From: Mesorhizobium sp. B4-1-4
Lineage (GTDB): Bacteria > Pseudomonadota > Alphaproteobacteria > Rhizobiales > Rhizobiaceae
Reading direction: 5' to 3'
Assembly: GCF_006439395.2 (NCBI RefSeq)
Contig: NZ_CP083950.1
Location: 3,906,001 to 3,970,000, forward strand
DNA length: 64,000 nucleotides
The position numbers and the translations under genes were made by a program. The notes under the pieces were generated by a model that was not told the origin of the DNA, did not search any database, and was given only the letters and a program-made list of their open reading frames with translations. Positions 24,424 through 31,735 of the stretch are shown one piece after another. Position 1 is the stretch's first letter. Each line of letters opens with the position of its first letter.

Positions 24424-24450
24424 AAAAAGGGCGGTCATTGGCGACCGCCC
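24424..24450 (-). terminator. Rho-independent terminator, minus strand
   Basis: Perfect 8-base stem GGGCGGTC/GACCGCCC with a six-base loop (24429-24450). On the minus strand it is followed by TTTTT (24424-24428). It lies 112 bases after the DUF533 stop and would end that transcript, or a short one started just upstream. Confidence 0.85.
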
Positions 24451-24516
24451 TGATCTGAACCGGGCTTGGGAGGAGGAAAAGCCGATCCGACTGTGTAGAA
24501 TGATGCGCTTCCTGAG

Positions 24517-24531
24517 TTAATGAAAGGTTAA
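24517..24531. promoter_or_regulatory. CtrA-type motif TTAA-N7-TTAA
   Basis: TTAA (24517-24520), seven bases TGAAAGG, TTAA (24528-24531). This is the full consensus recognised by the cell-cycle regulator CtrA in alphaproteobacteria. It lies between the DUF533 gene and its terminator, an odd place for a promoter of a protein gene. A chance match is possible. Confidence 0.45.
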
Positions 24532-24561
24532 CGCTGGAAACGTGACCTGTGCCGTTTTGGC

Positions 24562-25302
24562 CTACCAGCGCGGATTGGGCGAGGTGCCCGCCTTGGCCGC
24601 CGGCACCTTGGCCGCTGAAACTGTCGCCTCGACATGGTCGACCAGCGCGTCCGGCAGGCCCAGCCGTCCGGCGAGCAGGTCGAGATAGCCGCGCTCGGCG
24701 CGTGTGTCCGGATCGATGGTCAGGCGCGAGGCGGTGTAAAGTTCGAGCTTCTGTGCGTCGGTATGGGCGCCGGCCACCAGCGTGTCGAGATCGAGCGGCT
24801 TCTCCAGTTCGGCCATCAGGAATTTCTCGGCCTCGGCGCCAATCCCTGCAAGGCTGAGCTTGCCGGCGATCTTCTTGCGCTCGTCGTCGTCGACATGGCC
24901 ATCGGCCTTGGCGGCCGAGATCATCGCCCGCACCAGCGTCAGCGTGAATTCATCCTCGCCTTGCGGCGCCTGCGACGGATGGAAGGCCGTGTCCTTGGGC
25001 GGCGGCAGCAATTCCGGTTCGCCGGCGGCTGGCGCTTGCTCCGGCGCGTTGCCGGCCTTGTAATTCTGGTAGGCCTTGTAGGCGAGGCCGCCGATCGCGG
25101 CGAGCCCGCCGAGCTTCACGGCTGCACCCGTCACTTCGCGGCCGGCACCCGTTCCAAGCAGCACCGCCGCCAGCGCGCCCGCGGCCAACGGGTTGTCCTT
25201 GGCCATCTGCACCGCCTGCCCGGCCTTGTCGCGGACAGTGCCGCTGGTGCCGGGAATTTGCGAGCCGAGCAGATCGTCGAGAAGCTTCTTGGGATCGAAC
25301 AT
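24562..25302 (-). CDS. DUF533 / TerB-like protein
   Basis: A 246-residue protein of the DUF533 family, related to TerB-type tellurite resistance domains. It opens MFDPKKLLDDLLGSQIPG, then has an Ala/Gly-rich hydrophobic stretch (NPLAAGALAAVLLGTGAG and GGLAAIGGLAYKAYQNYK) that may associate with the membrane. The C-terminal TerB-like helical domain carries the acidic loop AAKADGHVDDDERKKIAGKL near residue 135, whose Asp/Glu residues could bind a cation. GGAGG lies six bases before the ATG. Function is not established for this family. It appears monocistronic, ending at the terminator downstream. Confidence 0.88.
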   Translation of the reverse strand: MFDPKKLLDDLLGSQIPGTSGTVRDKAGQAVQMAKDNPLAAGALAAVLLGTGAGREVTGAAVKLGGLAAIGGLAYKAYQNYKAGNAPEQAPAAGEPELLPPPKDTAFHPSQAPQGEDEFTLTLVRAMISAAKADGHVDDDERKKIAGKLSLAGIGAEAEKFLMAELEKPLDLDTLVAGAHTDAQKLELYTASRLTIDPDTRAERGYLDLLAGRLGLPDALVDHVEATVSAAKVPAAKAGTSPNPRW

Positions 25303-25404
25303 TCAATGCCTCCAGCATGAGCCCGGCCGAACGGGCAGGTTTCGACGCCGAAGACGTAGGTCCCGAAGCTTGACATTGCAATGACAGCCGGCCCGGATGC
25401 TCGA

Positions 25405-26334
25405 TCACGATCCGATATGCGGTCCCTTGCCGCGCGCCTCGGCCAGCGCCACCTGCCGCTGGCGCTCCGCATAGCGCTTGCGGTCTTCGTCCGAACGGAC
25501 GTCGAAGCAATGCGGGCAGGAAACGCCCGTGGCATATTTCGGCGACGTCAGCTCGCTGGCCGTCACCGGGTGGCGGCAGGCTCGACACAGTTCCGCTTCG
25601 CCCTCGGCGAGGCCGTGCGATACGGAAACCCGCTCGTCGAAGACGAAGCACTCGCCCTGCCACAGGCTCTGCTCCGCCGGAACCTCCTCGAGATATTTGA
25701 GGATACCGCCCTTGAGGTGGAAGACGTCCTCGAAGCCGAGCGACCTGACATAGGCGGTCGCCTTTTCGCAGCGTATGCCGCCGGTACAGAACATCGCCAC
25801 CTTGCGCCCTTCGAAATCCGCCTTGTGCGCTTCCACCCAGGCCGGAAAATCGCGAAAGCTCGCGGTCGCCGGATCGACCGCGCCCTTGAAGGTGCCGATC
25901 GAGACCTCATAGGCGTTGCGCGTGTCGACGACGATCGTGCCGGGCTCGGAAATCAGCGCGTTCCAATCGGCGGGCGCCACATAGGTCCCCGCACTCGTCG
26001 CCGGGTCGATATCCTCGACGCCCATGGTGACGATCTCGCGCTTCAACCGCACCTTCATGCGGTGGAACGGCATTGCCGCAGCCATGCTGTACTTGACCTC
26101 GAGGCCAGCCAGTCCATCGATAGTTTCGATATGCTCGATGAGATCGGCGATCGCGGCTTCGCTGCCGGCAACGGTGCCGTTGATCCCTTCATGCGCCAGG
26201 AGCAGCGTGCCCTTGATACCGCGTCCGCGGCAGAAGGCCGCGAGCGGCACGCGCAGCTCGCCGAACGCGTCCAGCCGGGCAAACCGGTAAAGCGCGGCGA
26301 CGCGGACAGGCTGGGATGGCGCGGACGGTGTCAT
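25405..26334 (-). CDS. trhO: tRNA uridine(34) hydroxylase TrhO (rhodanese domain)
   Basis: Oxygen-dependent enzyme (309 residues) that forms 5-hydroxyuridine at the wobble base of certain tRNAs, formerly YceA. The N-terminal acylphosphatase-like part includes GRGIKGTLLLAHEGINGTVA. The rhodanese domain spans about residues 115-215 and has the active-site Cys in KVAMFCTGGIRCEKATAYVR. The C-terminal extension carries paired CxxC-type cysteines (CRACRHPVTASEL and CPHCFDVRS). All three match the family. ATG at 26334 is favoured because the other ATG four codons earlier has no better ribosome-binding site. Monocistronic. Confidence 0.93.
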   Translation of the reverse strand: MTPSAPSQPVRVAALYRFARLDAFGELRVPLAAFCRGRGIKGTLLLAHEGINGTVAGSEAAIADLIEHIETIDGLAGLEVKYSMAAAMPFHRMKVRLKREIVTMGVEDIDPATSAGTYVAPADWNALISEPGTIVVDTRNAYEVSIGTFKGAVDPATASFRDFPAWVEAHKADFEGRKVAMFCTGGIRCEKATAYVRSLGFEDVFHLKGGILKYLEEVPAEQSLWQGECFVFDERVSVSHGLAEGEAELCRACRHPVTASELTSPKYATGVSCPHCFDVRSDEDRKRYAERQRQVALAEARGKGPHIGS

Positions 26335-26523
26335 TGTCCGCAGCAACTAGACGCTCATGGCAACCGATTCAAGGCGACACCGTTCATCAGCCCGTCATTG
26401 TGTGTGATGGTAATGGCCGGCTTGATCATCCCAGGACGCGTGACACCGCGACACGCTTCGTTTCATGGACAGAAAAACACGCGTCTGCTAATCGGTTGAA
26501 TTGCCCACGATATGGAGAGACAA

Positions 26524-27165
26524 ATGCCCAGCAAGACCGAGAAACTCCTGTCGCTCCTCAATGGCCAGCCGGTCATTCCGGTCCTCAAGATCGCCGATGT
26601 GGCCGACGCCGTGCCGCTGGCCCGCGCCCTGGCGCGTGGCGGCCTGCCGGCGATCGAGATTACCCTGAGAACCGCCGATGCTCTGGAAGCGATCCGGCAG
26701 GTGGCGGCTGAGGTCGAAGAGGCCATCGTCGGCGCCGGCACCATTCTGGACGCCAGGCAATTCAACGAAGCCGCGTCCGCAGGCTCGCGTTTCATCGTCA
26801 GCCCCGGCATCACGCGCGAGCTTCTGGCCGCGGCCGCTGACAGCGAGGTCCCTCTGCTGCCCGGCGCCATCACGCCCGGCGAGATCATGGCCGCGCGCGA
26901 GGCGGGCCTGCGCTTCCTGAAATTCTTCCCGGCCGAGCAGTCCGGCGGCATCGCTTCGCTGAAGGCCTTCGCCTCGCCGCTGGCGGATGTCAAATTCTGC
27001 CCGACCGGCGGCATCACCGGCAAGAACGCGGCCGACTACCTCAGCCTGCCTAATGTCATCTGCGTCGGCGGCTCCTGGGTCGCGCCCGACGATATGGTTA
27101 AGGCGGGCAAGTGGGATGAGATCGAAGCGCTGGCGCGCGCAGCGAGCAAGCTCGGGAATAGCTAA
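26524..27165 (+). CDS. eda: KDPG/KHG aldolase
   Basis: Class I aldolase (213 residues) that splits 2-keto-3-deoxy-6-phosphogluconate into pyruvate and glyceraldehyde 3-phosphate, the last step of the Entner-Doudoroff pathway. It shows the TIM-barrel pattern with the catalytic Glu in LPAIEITLRTADALEAIRQV and the Schiff-base Lys in GLRFLKFFPAEQSGG (about residue 130). Also present are VGAGTILDARQF and the phosphate-binding FCPTGGITGKNAADYL. GGAGA stands before the ATG at 26524, which is preferred over the ATG four codons upstream. No edd or zwf gene is adjacent. Its TAA stop is the first three bases of a family A repeat. Confidence 0.95.
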   Translation: MPSKTEKLLSLLNGQPVIPVLKIADVADAVPLARALARGGLPAIEITLRTADALEAIRQVAAEVEEAIVGAGTILDARQFNEAASAGSRFIVSPGITRELLAAAADSEVPLLPGAITPGEIMAAREAGLRFLKFFPAEQSGGIASLKAFASPLADVKFCPTGGITGKNAADYLSLPNVICVGGSWVAPDDMVKAGKWDEIEALARAASKLGNS

Positions 27166-27261
27166 TGCATGCCGCCCAAACGTGACATCGCTTTTGGGAC
27201 GACGACGTGCATAAAGGGACCCTAAGCGCGTCGCATGAATCCAGTTCGACGCCGCGCTTTA
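27164..27261. repeat. Dispersed palindromic repeat, family A, copy 3
   Basis: Begins AATGCATGCCGCCCAAA and shares GACGACGTGCAT, AAGCGCGTCGCATGAATCC and the GACG...CGCGCTTTAG arm with the copy at 15643-15744. The right-half dyad has one base less on its second arm. The first two bases are the last two of the eda stop codon. As at the amidase, the element begins exactly at a gene end. Confidence 0.88.
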
Positions 27262-27269
27262 GGCGCATG

Positions 27270-27299
27270 AAAAACCCGGCCGGCTTTCGCCGACCGGGT
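27270..27299 (-). terminator. Rho-independent terminator of the 58-residue protein gene
   Basis: Stem ACCCGGTCGGC/GCCGGCCGGGT with one mismatch and a GAAA loop on the minus strand, followed by TTTTT. It lies 18 bases after the stop of the small secreted protein (27317-27493). Confidence 0.85.
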
Positions 27300-27316
27300 C
27301 AGTTGCTTGGACATGG

Positions 27317-27493
27317 TCAGTTACAGACCCTGACCTTCTCGACCACCTTGTGGTGATGCCGCCAATGCGTGACCACCCTGGTGCGGCAGTGATGCTTGCC
27401 GTTCTTGACGATCACTGTTTCAGCCTGCGACGGAACGATCGCGGCTGACGCGGCCGCCAGGGCCAGAACTGATGCCAATAGAATCTTCTTCAT
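27317..27493 (-). CDS. Small secreted basic/His-rich protein, 58 residues, function unknown
   Basis: Too short for the usual ORF cut-off but well supported: an ATG with GGGGA upstream, a textbook signal peptide (MKKILLASVLALAAASAAIV, then PSQAE) and a mature part of about 34 residues. The mature part is basic and His-rich (VIVKNGKHHCRTRVV, then THWRHHHKVVEKVRVCN). Two cysteines, one near the middle and one at the second last position, could form a disulfide or bind metal with the histidines. A strong terminator follows 18 bases after the stop. I do not recognise a named family, though similar short exported His/Cys proteins occur in rhizobia. Confidence 0.82.
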   Translation of the reverse strand: MKKILLASVLALAAASAAIVPSQAETVIVKNGKHHCRTRVVTHWRHHHKVVEKVRVCN

Positions 27494-27670
27494 GAATATC
27501 CCCAGGTTGGAACGTACGCGTTCTAACCTGTAAACAGAGAGGCCGTTCCGGGTTCACGAGAAGTTCAGGCGCACGTGATTCCCACTGAGTGCGGTCGACG
27601 ACCTGTCGTAGGCGGTCATGAGTGGCCGCAAGCGCTTCGAAACTCCACATGCATCGCGCTTTTGGACAGC

Positions 27671-27701
27671 AAAAAGCCGCGCGGGTCGCCCAGCGCGGCT
27701 T
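27671..27701 (-). terminator. Rho-independent terminator of the DUF882 gene
   Basis: AAGCCGCGC (27674-27682) pairs with GCGCGGCTT (27693-27701) around a ten-base loop. On the minus strand the stem is followed by a T-run (27671-27675). It lies 19 bases after the DUF882 stop codon. Confidence 0.88.
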
Positions 27702-27719
27702 CGGATTCCGGTCCATTCG

Positions 27720-29648
27720 TTACTTCGTCTGGAAGCGAGCGACCGACAGGAACTTGACGGCGTTGCCGGTGAAGCGATTGGCCTCGGCCATCTGGTTGCC
27801 CGACTGGAAGCCGGCTGTATAGACCTCGCTCGGCGCTGTATGCACGATGTTGTAGGCATAGCCCGGCGCCGTCGTCGCGCTGGAAACGGTGGTGACGTTC
27901 TCGCCGCTGGTCAGCGCCCAGCGGGCGGCCTGCGGCGCGGCGGCGACCACCACGGCCTTGGGGCCGGGCTTCTGGTCGCGGGCGGTAGCCCTTGCTTCCT
28001 TGCGGGTCGTCTTCACGCCGGCGCCGATCGCGGCGACCGGATCGGTACCGGCCGGGCGGGCGGCGATAGCCTGGCGCGGCGATGCGGTGTTGACGTCAGA
28101 CGGATCGTTGAAGGCCGAGCGCGGCTCTTCGGACAGCGACGCAACCTGATATTCGTCAGCATTGCCGACCTGGGCATTGGCCTCGTCCAGCACGGCCTTG
28201 ACGGCATCCGGCTTGCTCGGCTCAGGCCGCGCCGTCGGCAGCACCGAGAACGCATCGGTCGCCGTCTTGCCGCGATCAGCGGTTTCAGCCAGCGCCATCA
28301 GTACGTCCTTCCCGGGCGGCGGTGCGAGGTCCGCCGGCAGCGAGTGTTCGGGACGCCATGTCGGCAAGGGGATATTGTTGGCCGCAACCTGCGCCGGATC
28401 GGCTGCTGCCGCAACCGCCATGGCAGCAGGGTCGGCCTTGCCGAAAGGCATATTCGCCGGCGCCTGCACGGTCGCCACGGCCTGTTCGGTGGTCGCCGTC
28501 GCATCCGCCATGGCGAACGGAACGTTCGCAGGCGGCTGCGCGCCGACATCGGCCTTCGGCCGCGGCGCGAAATCGGGCAGCGGAATCTCCTTGGCCGGCA
28601 GCGCGGCAATGATCGTTTCCGGCGTATCCTTCTCCGGCTCCGGAGCCTGCTCATCGGCGGCCTGCGGAATGTTGGCGCGCTGTGCATTCTCGGGCGCCAC
28701 GACGGCGGCGATGCCCGGGAGGTTGCTGCTCTTGGCGGTCGCGGCCGGCTTCAGGTCTCTAGCCTTGGGCGCCGGGGCAGCCGAAGCGGTCTCGACATCG
28801 GCGCTATCGTCGGCTTCATCGGAGCCGCCGCCGCCAAACAAGGCAGAGAGGAACCCACCGGACCTCTTGCCGCCGGCACTCGCAAGCTCGACGTTGGGCG
28901 TACCAGCACCTTTGCGTGCCTTGTAGGAGGCCAGCGCCTGTTCATAGCCAGGCAGCGGCCGGCCATCGCTCGGCACGTGCAGCGTCTTGCCGTTCGGGAA
29001 CAGGCTGACCAGTTCCTGGCGGCTGATGCCGGGCCAGTGGCGCACATTGCCGACATCCATATGGACGAACGGCGAACCCGAGGTCGGATAATAGCCCACG
29101 CCACCGCCCTGCATCTTCAGGCCGATGTTGCGCAACTTCTTCAGCGGCACGCCGGGAATGTAGAAATCCATTGCCTTGCCGAGCATATGCTGGCTCTTCT
29201 CGGCGACGCCCTTGCTGCGGCTGCGCAGCATCGAATTTGTCGATGGCGAACGATAGCCGCAGACGACCTGGATATAGTCGGTGGCGCCGCTTTCCCGATA
29301 CGCCTCCCAGACCAGGTCCAGCAGACGCGGGTCCATCTTGGTCGGCTCGTTGCGACGCCAGTCGCGCAGGATGATGTTGATCTTCCTCAGGCCTTCCGGA
29401 TCGTAGCGGCCATTGCGCTTGTAGACGATCTCGGCCTTCTCGTGCGTGTGGAGATGATAGAGCTTCAGCGAGCGAACTTCGGCCTGGGCGCCGGTGGCAG
29501 CCGCGGCAACAAACCCAAATGCGACAATCATCACAGCCAGCCATGCCGGCCAGACGCTCAAATGATTATGACGCCCGTTTGTGAGTCGTTCGATTCTGTT
29601 CAAATCAAAAGGCCTTGCAGGCTGCCGTTTGTCCCCGGATTTGCCCAA
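27720..29648 (-). CDS. DUF882 (YcbK-like, peptidase M15 superfamily) envelope protein with long disordered tail
   Basis: A 642-residue exported protein. After a hydrophobic export segment (WPAWLAVMIVAFGFVAAAAT, then GAQA) comes the DUF882 domain at about residues 58-230. It holds the zinc-peptidase-like motifs VVCGYRSPSTNSMLRSRS, QHMLGKAMDFYIPGVP and SPFVHMDVGNVRHW, the His/Asp/His pattern of M15 enzymes, which cut or bind peptidoglycan peptides. The remaining 400 residues are low-complexity Ala/Pro/Asp-rich sequence with recurring PLPxxxP-type bits (EIPLPDFAPRPK, NIPLPTWRPEH). The start is uncertain: TTG at 29648 or a TTG 15 codons later. Monocistronic, ended by a strong terminator. A cell-wall role is inferred from the family. 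Confidence 0.85.
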   Translation of the reverse strand: MGKSGDKRQPARPFDLNRIERLTNGRHNHLSVWPAWLAVMIVAFGFVAAAATGAQAEVRSLKLYHLHTHEKAEIVYKRNGRYDPEGLRKINIILRDWRRNEPTKMDPRLLDLVWEAYRESGATDYIQVVCGYRSPSTNSMLRSRSKGVAEKSQHMLGKAMDFYIPGVPLKKLRNIGLKMQGGGVGYYPTSGSPFVHMDVGNVRHWPGISRQELVSLFPNGKTLHVPSDGRPLPGYEQALASYKARKGAGTPNVELASAGGKRSGGFLSALFGGGGSDEADDSADVETASAAPAPKARDLKPAATAKSSNLPGIAAVVAPENAQRANIPQAADEQAPEPEKDTPETIIAALPAKEIPLPDFAPRPKADVGAQPPANVPFAMADATATTEQAVATVQAPANMPFGKADPAAMAVAAAADPAQVAANNIPLPTWRPEHSLPADLAPPPGKDVLMALAETADRGKTATDAFSVLPTARPEPSKPDAVKAVLDEANAQVGNADEYQVASLSEEPRSAFNDPSDVNTASPRQAIAARPAGTDPVAAIGAGVKTTRKEARATARDQKPGPKAVVVAAAPQAARWALTSGENVTTVSSATTAPGYAYNIVHTAPSEVYTAGFQSGNQMAEANRFTGNAVKFLSVARFQTK

Positions 29649-30026
29649 ACGGACGTGTCGTTTTCACATCCGAATATCGATCCTAGTGGTTAATCATCGC
29701 TTATTGAAGTCGAAATGCGGTAACACCATGGCGATTTCCCGTCAAAAATTATTCACGAGGTCTCTTGGTAAACCGCTGGTTTACATCACGTTTCCGGCTT
29801 TGGCCGAAACACGATCTGTTACCGTTAGCCTTAATGCGTGAACAATGTCCCATCGAGCGTCGCCCCAACCCGCCCTGATGCGGCAGCGACACTCCATCAA
29901 GCGATATCGTGACGGGGAAAACTTGTCCCGGCCTTGCGCGAGAGCAATTTCAGGAAAGCGCGAAGCCATTTTCCTGGAATTGCTTCATAACCAAGGAGAG
30001 CGGTTCTGCTTCCGTGAACCGATGAT
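29649..30026. other. Gene-free region between two minus-strand genes
   Basis: This 378-base stretch holds a near-consensus CtrA motif (29690-29704, TTAA-N7-TTAT). It also has a short dyad GTAAACC-GCT-GGTTTAC (29768-29784) and a family B repeat (29944-29983). Open frames here are short and lack gene-like features. It should contain the promoter of the DUF882 gene. Confidence 0.6.
29944..29983. repeat. Dispersed palindromic repeat, family B, copy 2
   Basis: GCAATTTCAGGAAAG at 29944 and CATTTTCCTGGAATTGC ending at 29983 form an imperfect 40-base palindrome. It matches the copies at 20913 and 61052 in both arms, and in the GCGAAGC centre of the latter. It lies 44 bases downstream of the response regulator's stop in transcription order. 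Confidence 0.78.
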
Positions 30027-31562
30027 CTAGGACGCGAGCCGGTCGATACGGCCTGTTTCCGGATCGATGCCGTATTCCTTTAGCTTGCGGTAAAGCGTCG
30101 AGCGGCCGATGCCGAGACGCCGGGCGACCTCGCTCATCTGGCCGTTATAGTGATCGATGGCGAGCCTGATCATCTCGAATTCGACGTCGGCCAGCGCCCG
30201 CACATTGCCGCGTTCGTCGAGTGCCCGCAGCGTGCCGAATCTGGGCTGAAACATGGCCGGCGGATCGGACTCTGCCGCCGGAACGTCGTCGCCGACCAGC
30301 ACCTCCTCATCGCACGGCCCCGCGGGCGACGAAACGTGAGGCGCCGCATCGTCCGTTTCGAGATTGACGATGCCTTCAACCTGCGCGCGGATCTGCGGAA
30401 AATCATCGATCGTCAGCACGTCGCCTTCACACAGCACCGAGGCGCGGAAGACGGCGTTCTCCAGCTGCCGGATGTTGCCAGGCCAATCATAGGCCTGCAG
30501 CACGGCAAGCGCTGCCGCCGAAATGCCTTGCAGGCGACGCCGAGGGTCGGCCGGCGCCACCTTCTCCATGAAATGCGTGACCAGGTGGGGAATGTCGTCG
30601 CGGCGGTCGCGCAGGGGCGGCACGAAGATCGGATAGACGTTCAGTCGGTAAAAGAGGTCCTCGCGGAACTTACCGTCCTTGACCTGCTGCAGCAGGTTGC
30701 GGTGCGTCGCCGAAATCAGCCTTATGTCGACCTTGACGGTCGAGCGGCCGCCGACCGGGTCGACCTCGCCGTCCTGGACGGCGCGCAACAGTTTCACCTG
30801 CACATCGAGCGGCAGGTCGCCGATCTCGTCGAGAAACAGCGTGCCGGAATGCGCCTCGACGAATTTGCCGGTGTGCTTGTCGGTGGCGCCGGTGAACGAG
30901 CCTTTCTCGTGGCCGAACAGGATGCTCTCGACCAGATTATCGGGGATGGCGCCGCAATTGACGGTGACGAATGGTTTCGAGCGGCGGTCGCCGCTGCCCT
31001 GGATGGCACGCGCCACCAATTCCTTGCCGACGCCGGATTCGCCTTCGATCAGGATCGGGATGTTTGAGGCAGCCGCTTTCTGGCCGAGGCGTATCACCCG
31101 GTCCATGGCCGGACTGTGGGTGATCATGTCCCTGAAGGTCAGCAGCCCGCCGCGTTTGCGCGACGTGCGCTTGACCTCGCCCTCGACCGCCTCGACCTTG
31201 AGCGCATTGGAGATCGAAGCTTGCAGCCGGTCGGGCGAAGCCGGCTTGACGACGAAGTCGAAGGCGCCGTGGCGCATCGCCGAAACCACGGTTTCGATGC
31301 CGCCCTGCGCGGTCTGGACGATGACTGGCACGCTGATGTCGCGTTCGCGCATCGCCTTCAGCACGCCGATGCCGTCGAGTCCGGGCATGGCCAGGTCAAG
31401 AATAACCACCGAGACGTCGCGGGCACCGGGCCCGTCAAGCACGTCGAGCCCGGCGGCGCCGCTGTCGACCACGATGGCCGTGTGGCCGAAGCGCGTCACC
31501 GCGGCTTCGAGCAGCCGGCGCTGCACGGGATCGTCATCGACTATGAGTATGGAACCTGTCAT
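30027..31562 (-). CDS. Sigma-54-dependent response regulator, NtrC family (orphan)
   Basis: Transcription activator (511 residues) with three domains. The receiver (residues about 3-120) has the acidic pocket in ILIVDDDPVQ, the phosphorylated Asp in VVILDLAMPGLDGIG and the Lys in FVVKPASPD. The AAA+ domain (about 150-385) has Walker A GESGVGKELVARAI, Walker B GTLFLDEIGDLPLD and the arginine-finger region. The Fis-type DNA-binding helix-turn-helix is at the C-terminus (MSEVARRLGIGRSTLYRKLK). The loop that contacts sigma-54 reads GSFTGA, not GAFTGA. No histidine kinase is adjacent. ATG at 31562 begins right at the receiver; longer starts add residues with no match. Target promoters are unknown. 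Confidence 0.93.
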   Translation of the reverse strand: MTGSILIVDDDPVQRRLLEAAVTRFGHTAIVVDSGAAGLDVLDGPGARDVSVVILDLAMPGLDGIGVLKAMRERDISVPVIVQTAQGGIETVVSAMRHGAFDFVVKPASPDRLQASISNALKVEAVEGEVKRTSRKRGGLLTFRDMITHSPAMDRVIRLGQKAAASNIPILIEGESGVGKELVARAIQGSGDRRSKPFVTVNCGAIPDNLVESILFGHEKGSFTGATDKHTGKFVEAHSGTLFLDEIGDLPLDVQVKLLRAVQDGEVDPVGGRSTVKVDIRLISATHRNLLQQVKDGKFREDLFYRLNVYPIFVPPLRDRRDDIPHLVTHFMEKVAPADPRRRLQGISAAALAVLQAYDWPGNIRQLENAVFRASVLCEGDVLTIDDFPQIRAQVEGIVNLETDDAAPHVSSPAGPCDEEVLVGDDVPAAESDPPAMFQPRFGTLRALDERGNVRALADVEFEMIRLAIDHYNGQMSEVARRLGIGRSTLYRKLKEYGIDPETGRIDRLAS

Positions 31563-31735
31563 GACTGTCTTGGCTTGCCCGCGCCCGATATCCCCATGGA
31601 TCATCTTGGCACAGGGTTCTAAAGAAGGTTTCAAAAAACCCGGTGAACGAATTCCTTAGGATTTGACCGGCTTCTCCATTCTCCCCGATTCTGGCCCCTT
31701 GATTCTGACCTCGTAATTCACAAAAGGTATTGTCG

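Larger units (their letters stand above)
24239..24561. other. Gene-free region with repeat, terminator and CtrA-type box
   Basis: This 323-base gap between two minus-strand genes holds a degenerate repeat (24251-24302), a minus-strand terminator (24424-24450) and a perfect TTAA-N7-TTAA motif (24517-24531). No open frame in it looks coding. The order box, then terminator on the minus strand would allow a short transcript of about 80 bases; see findings. Confidence 0.6.
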
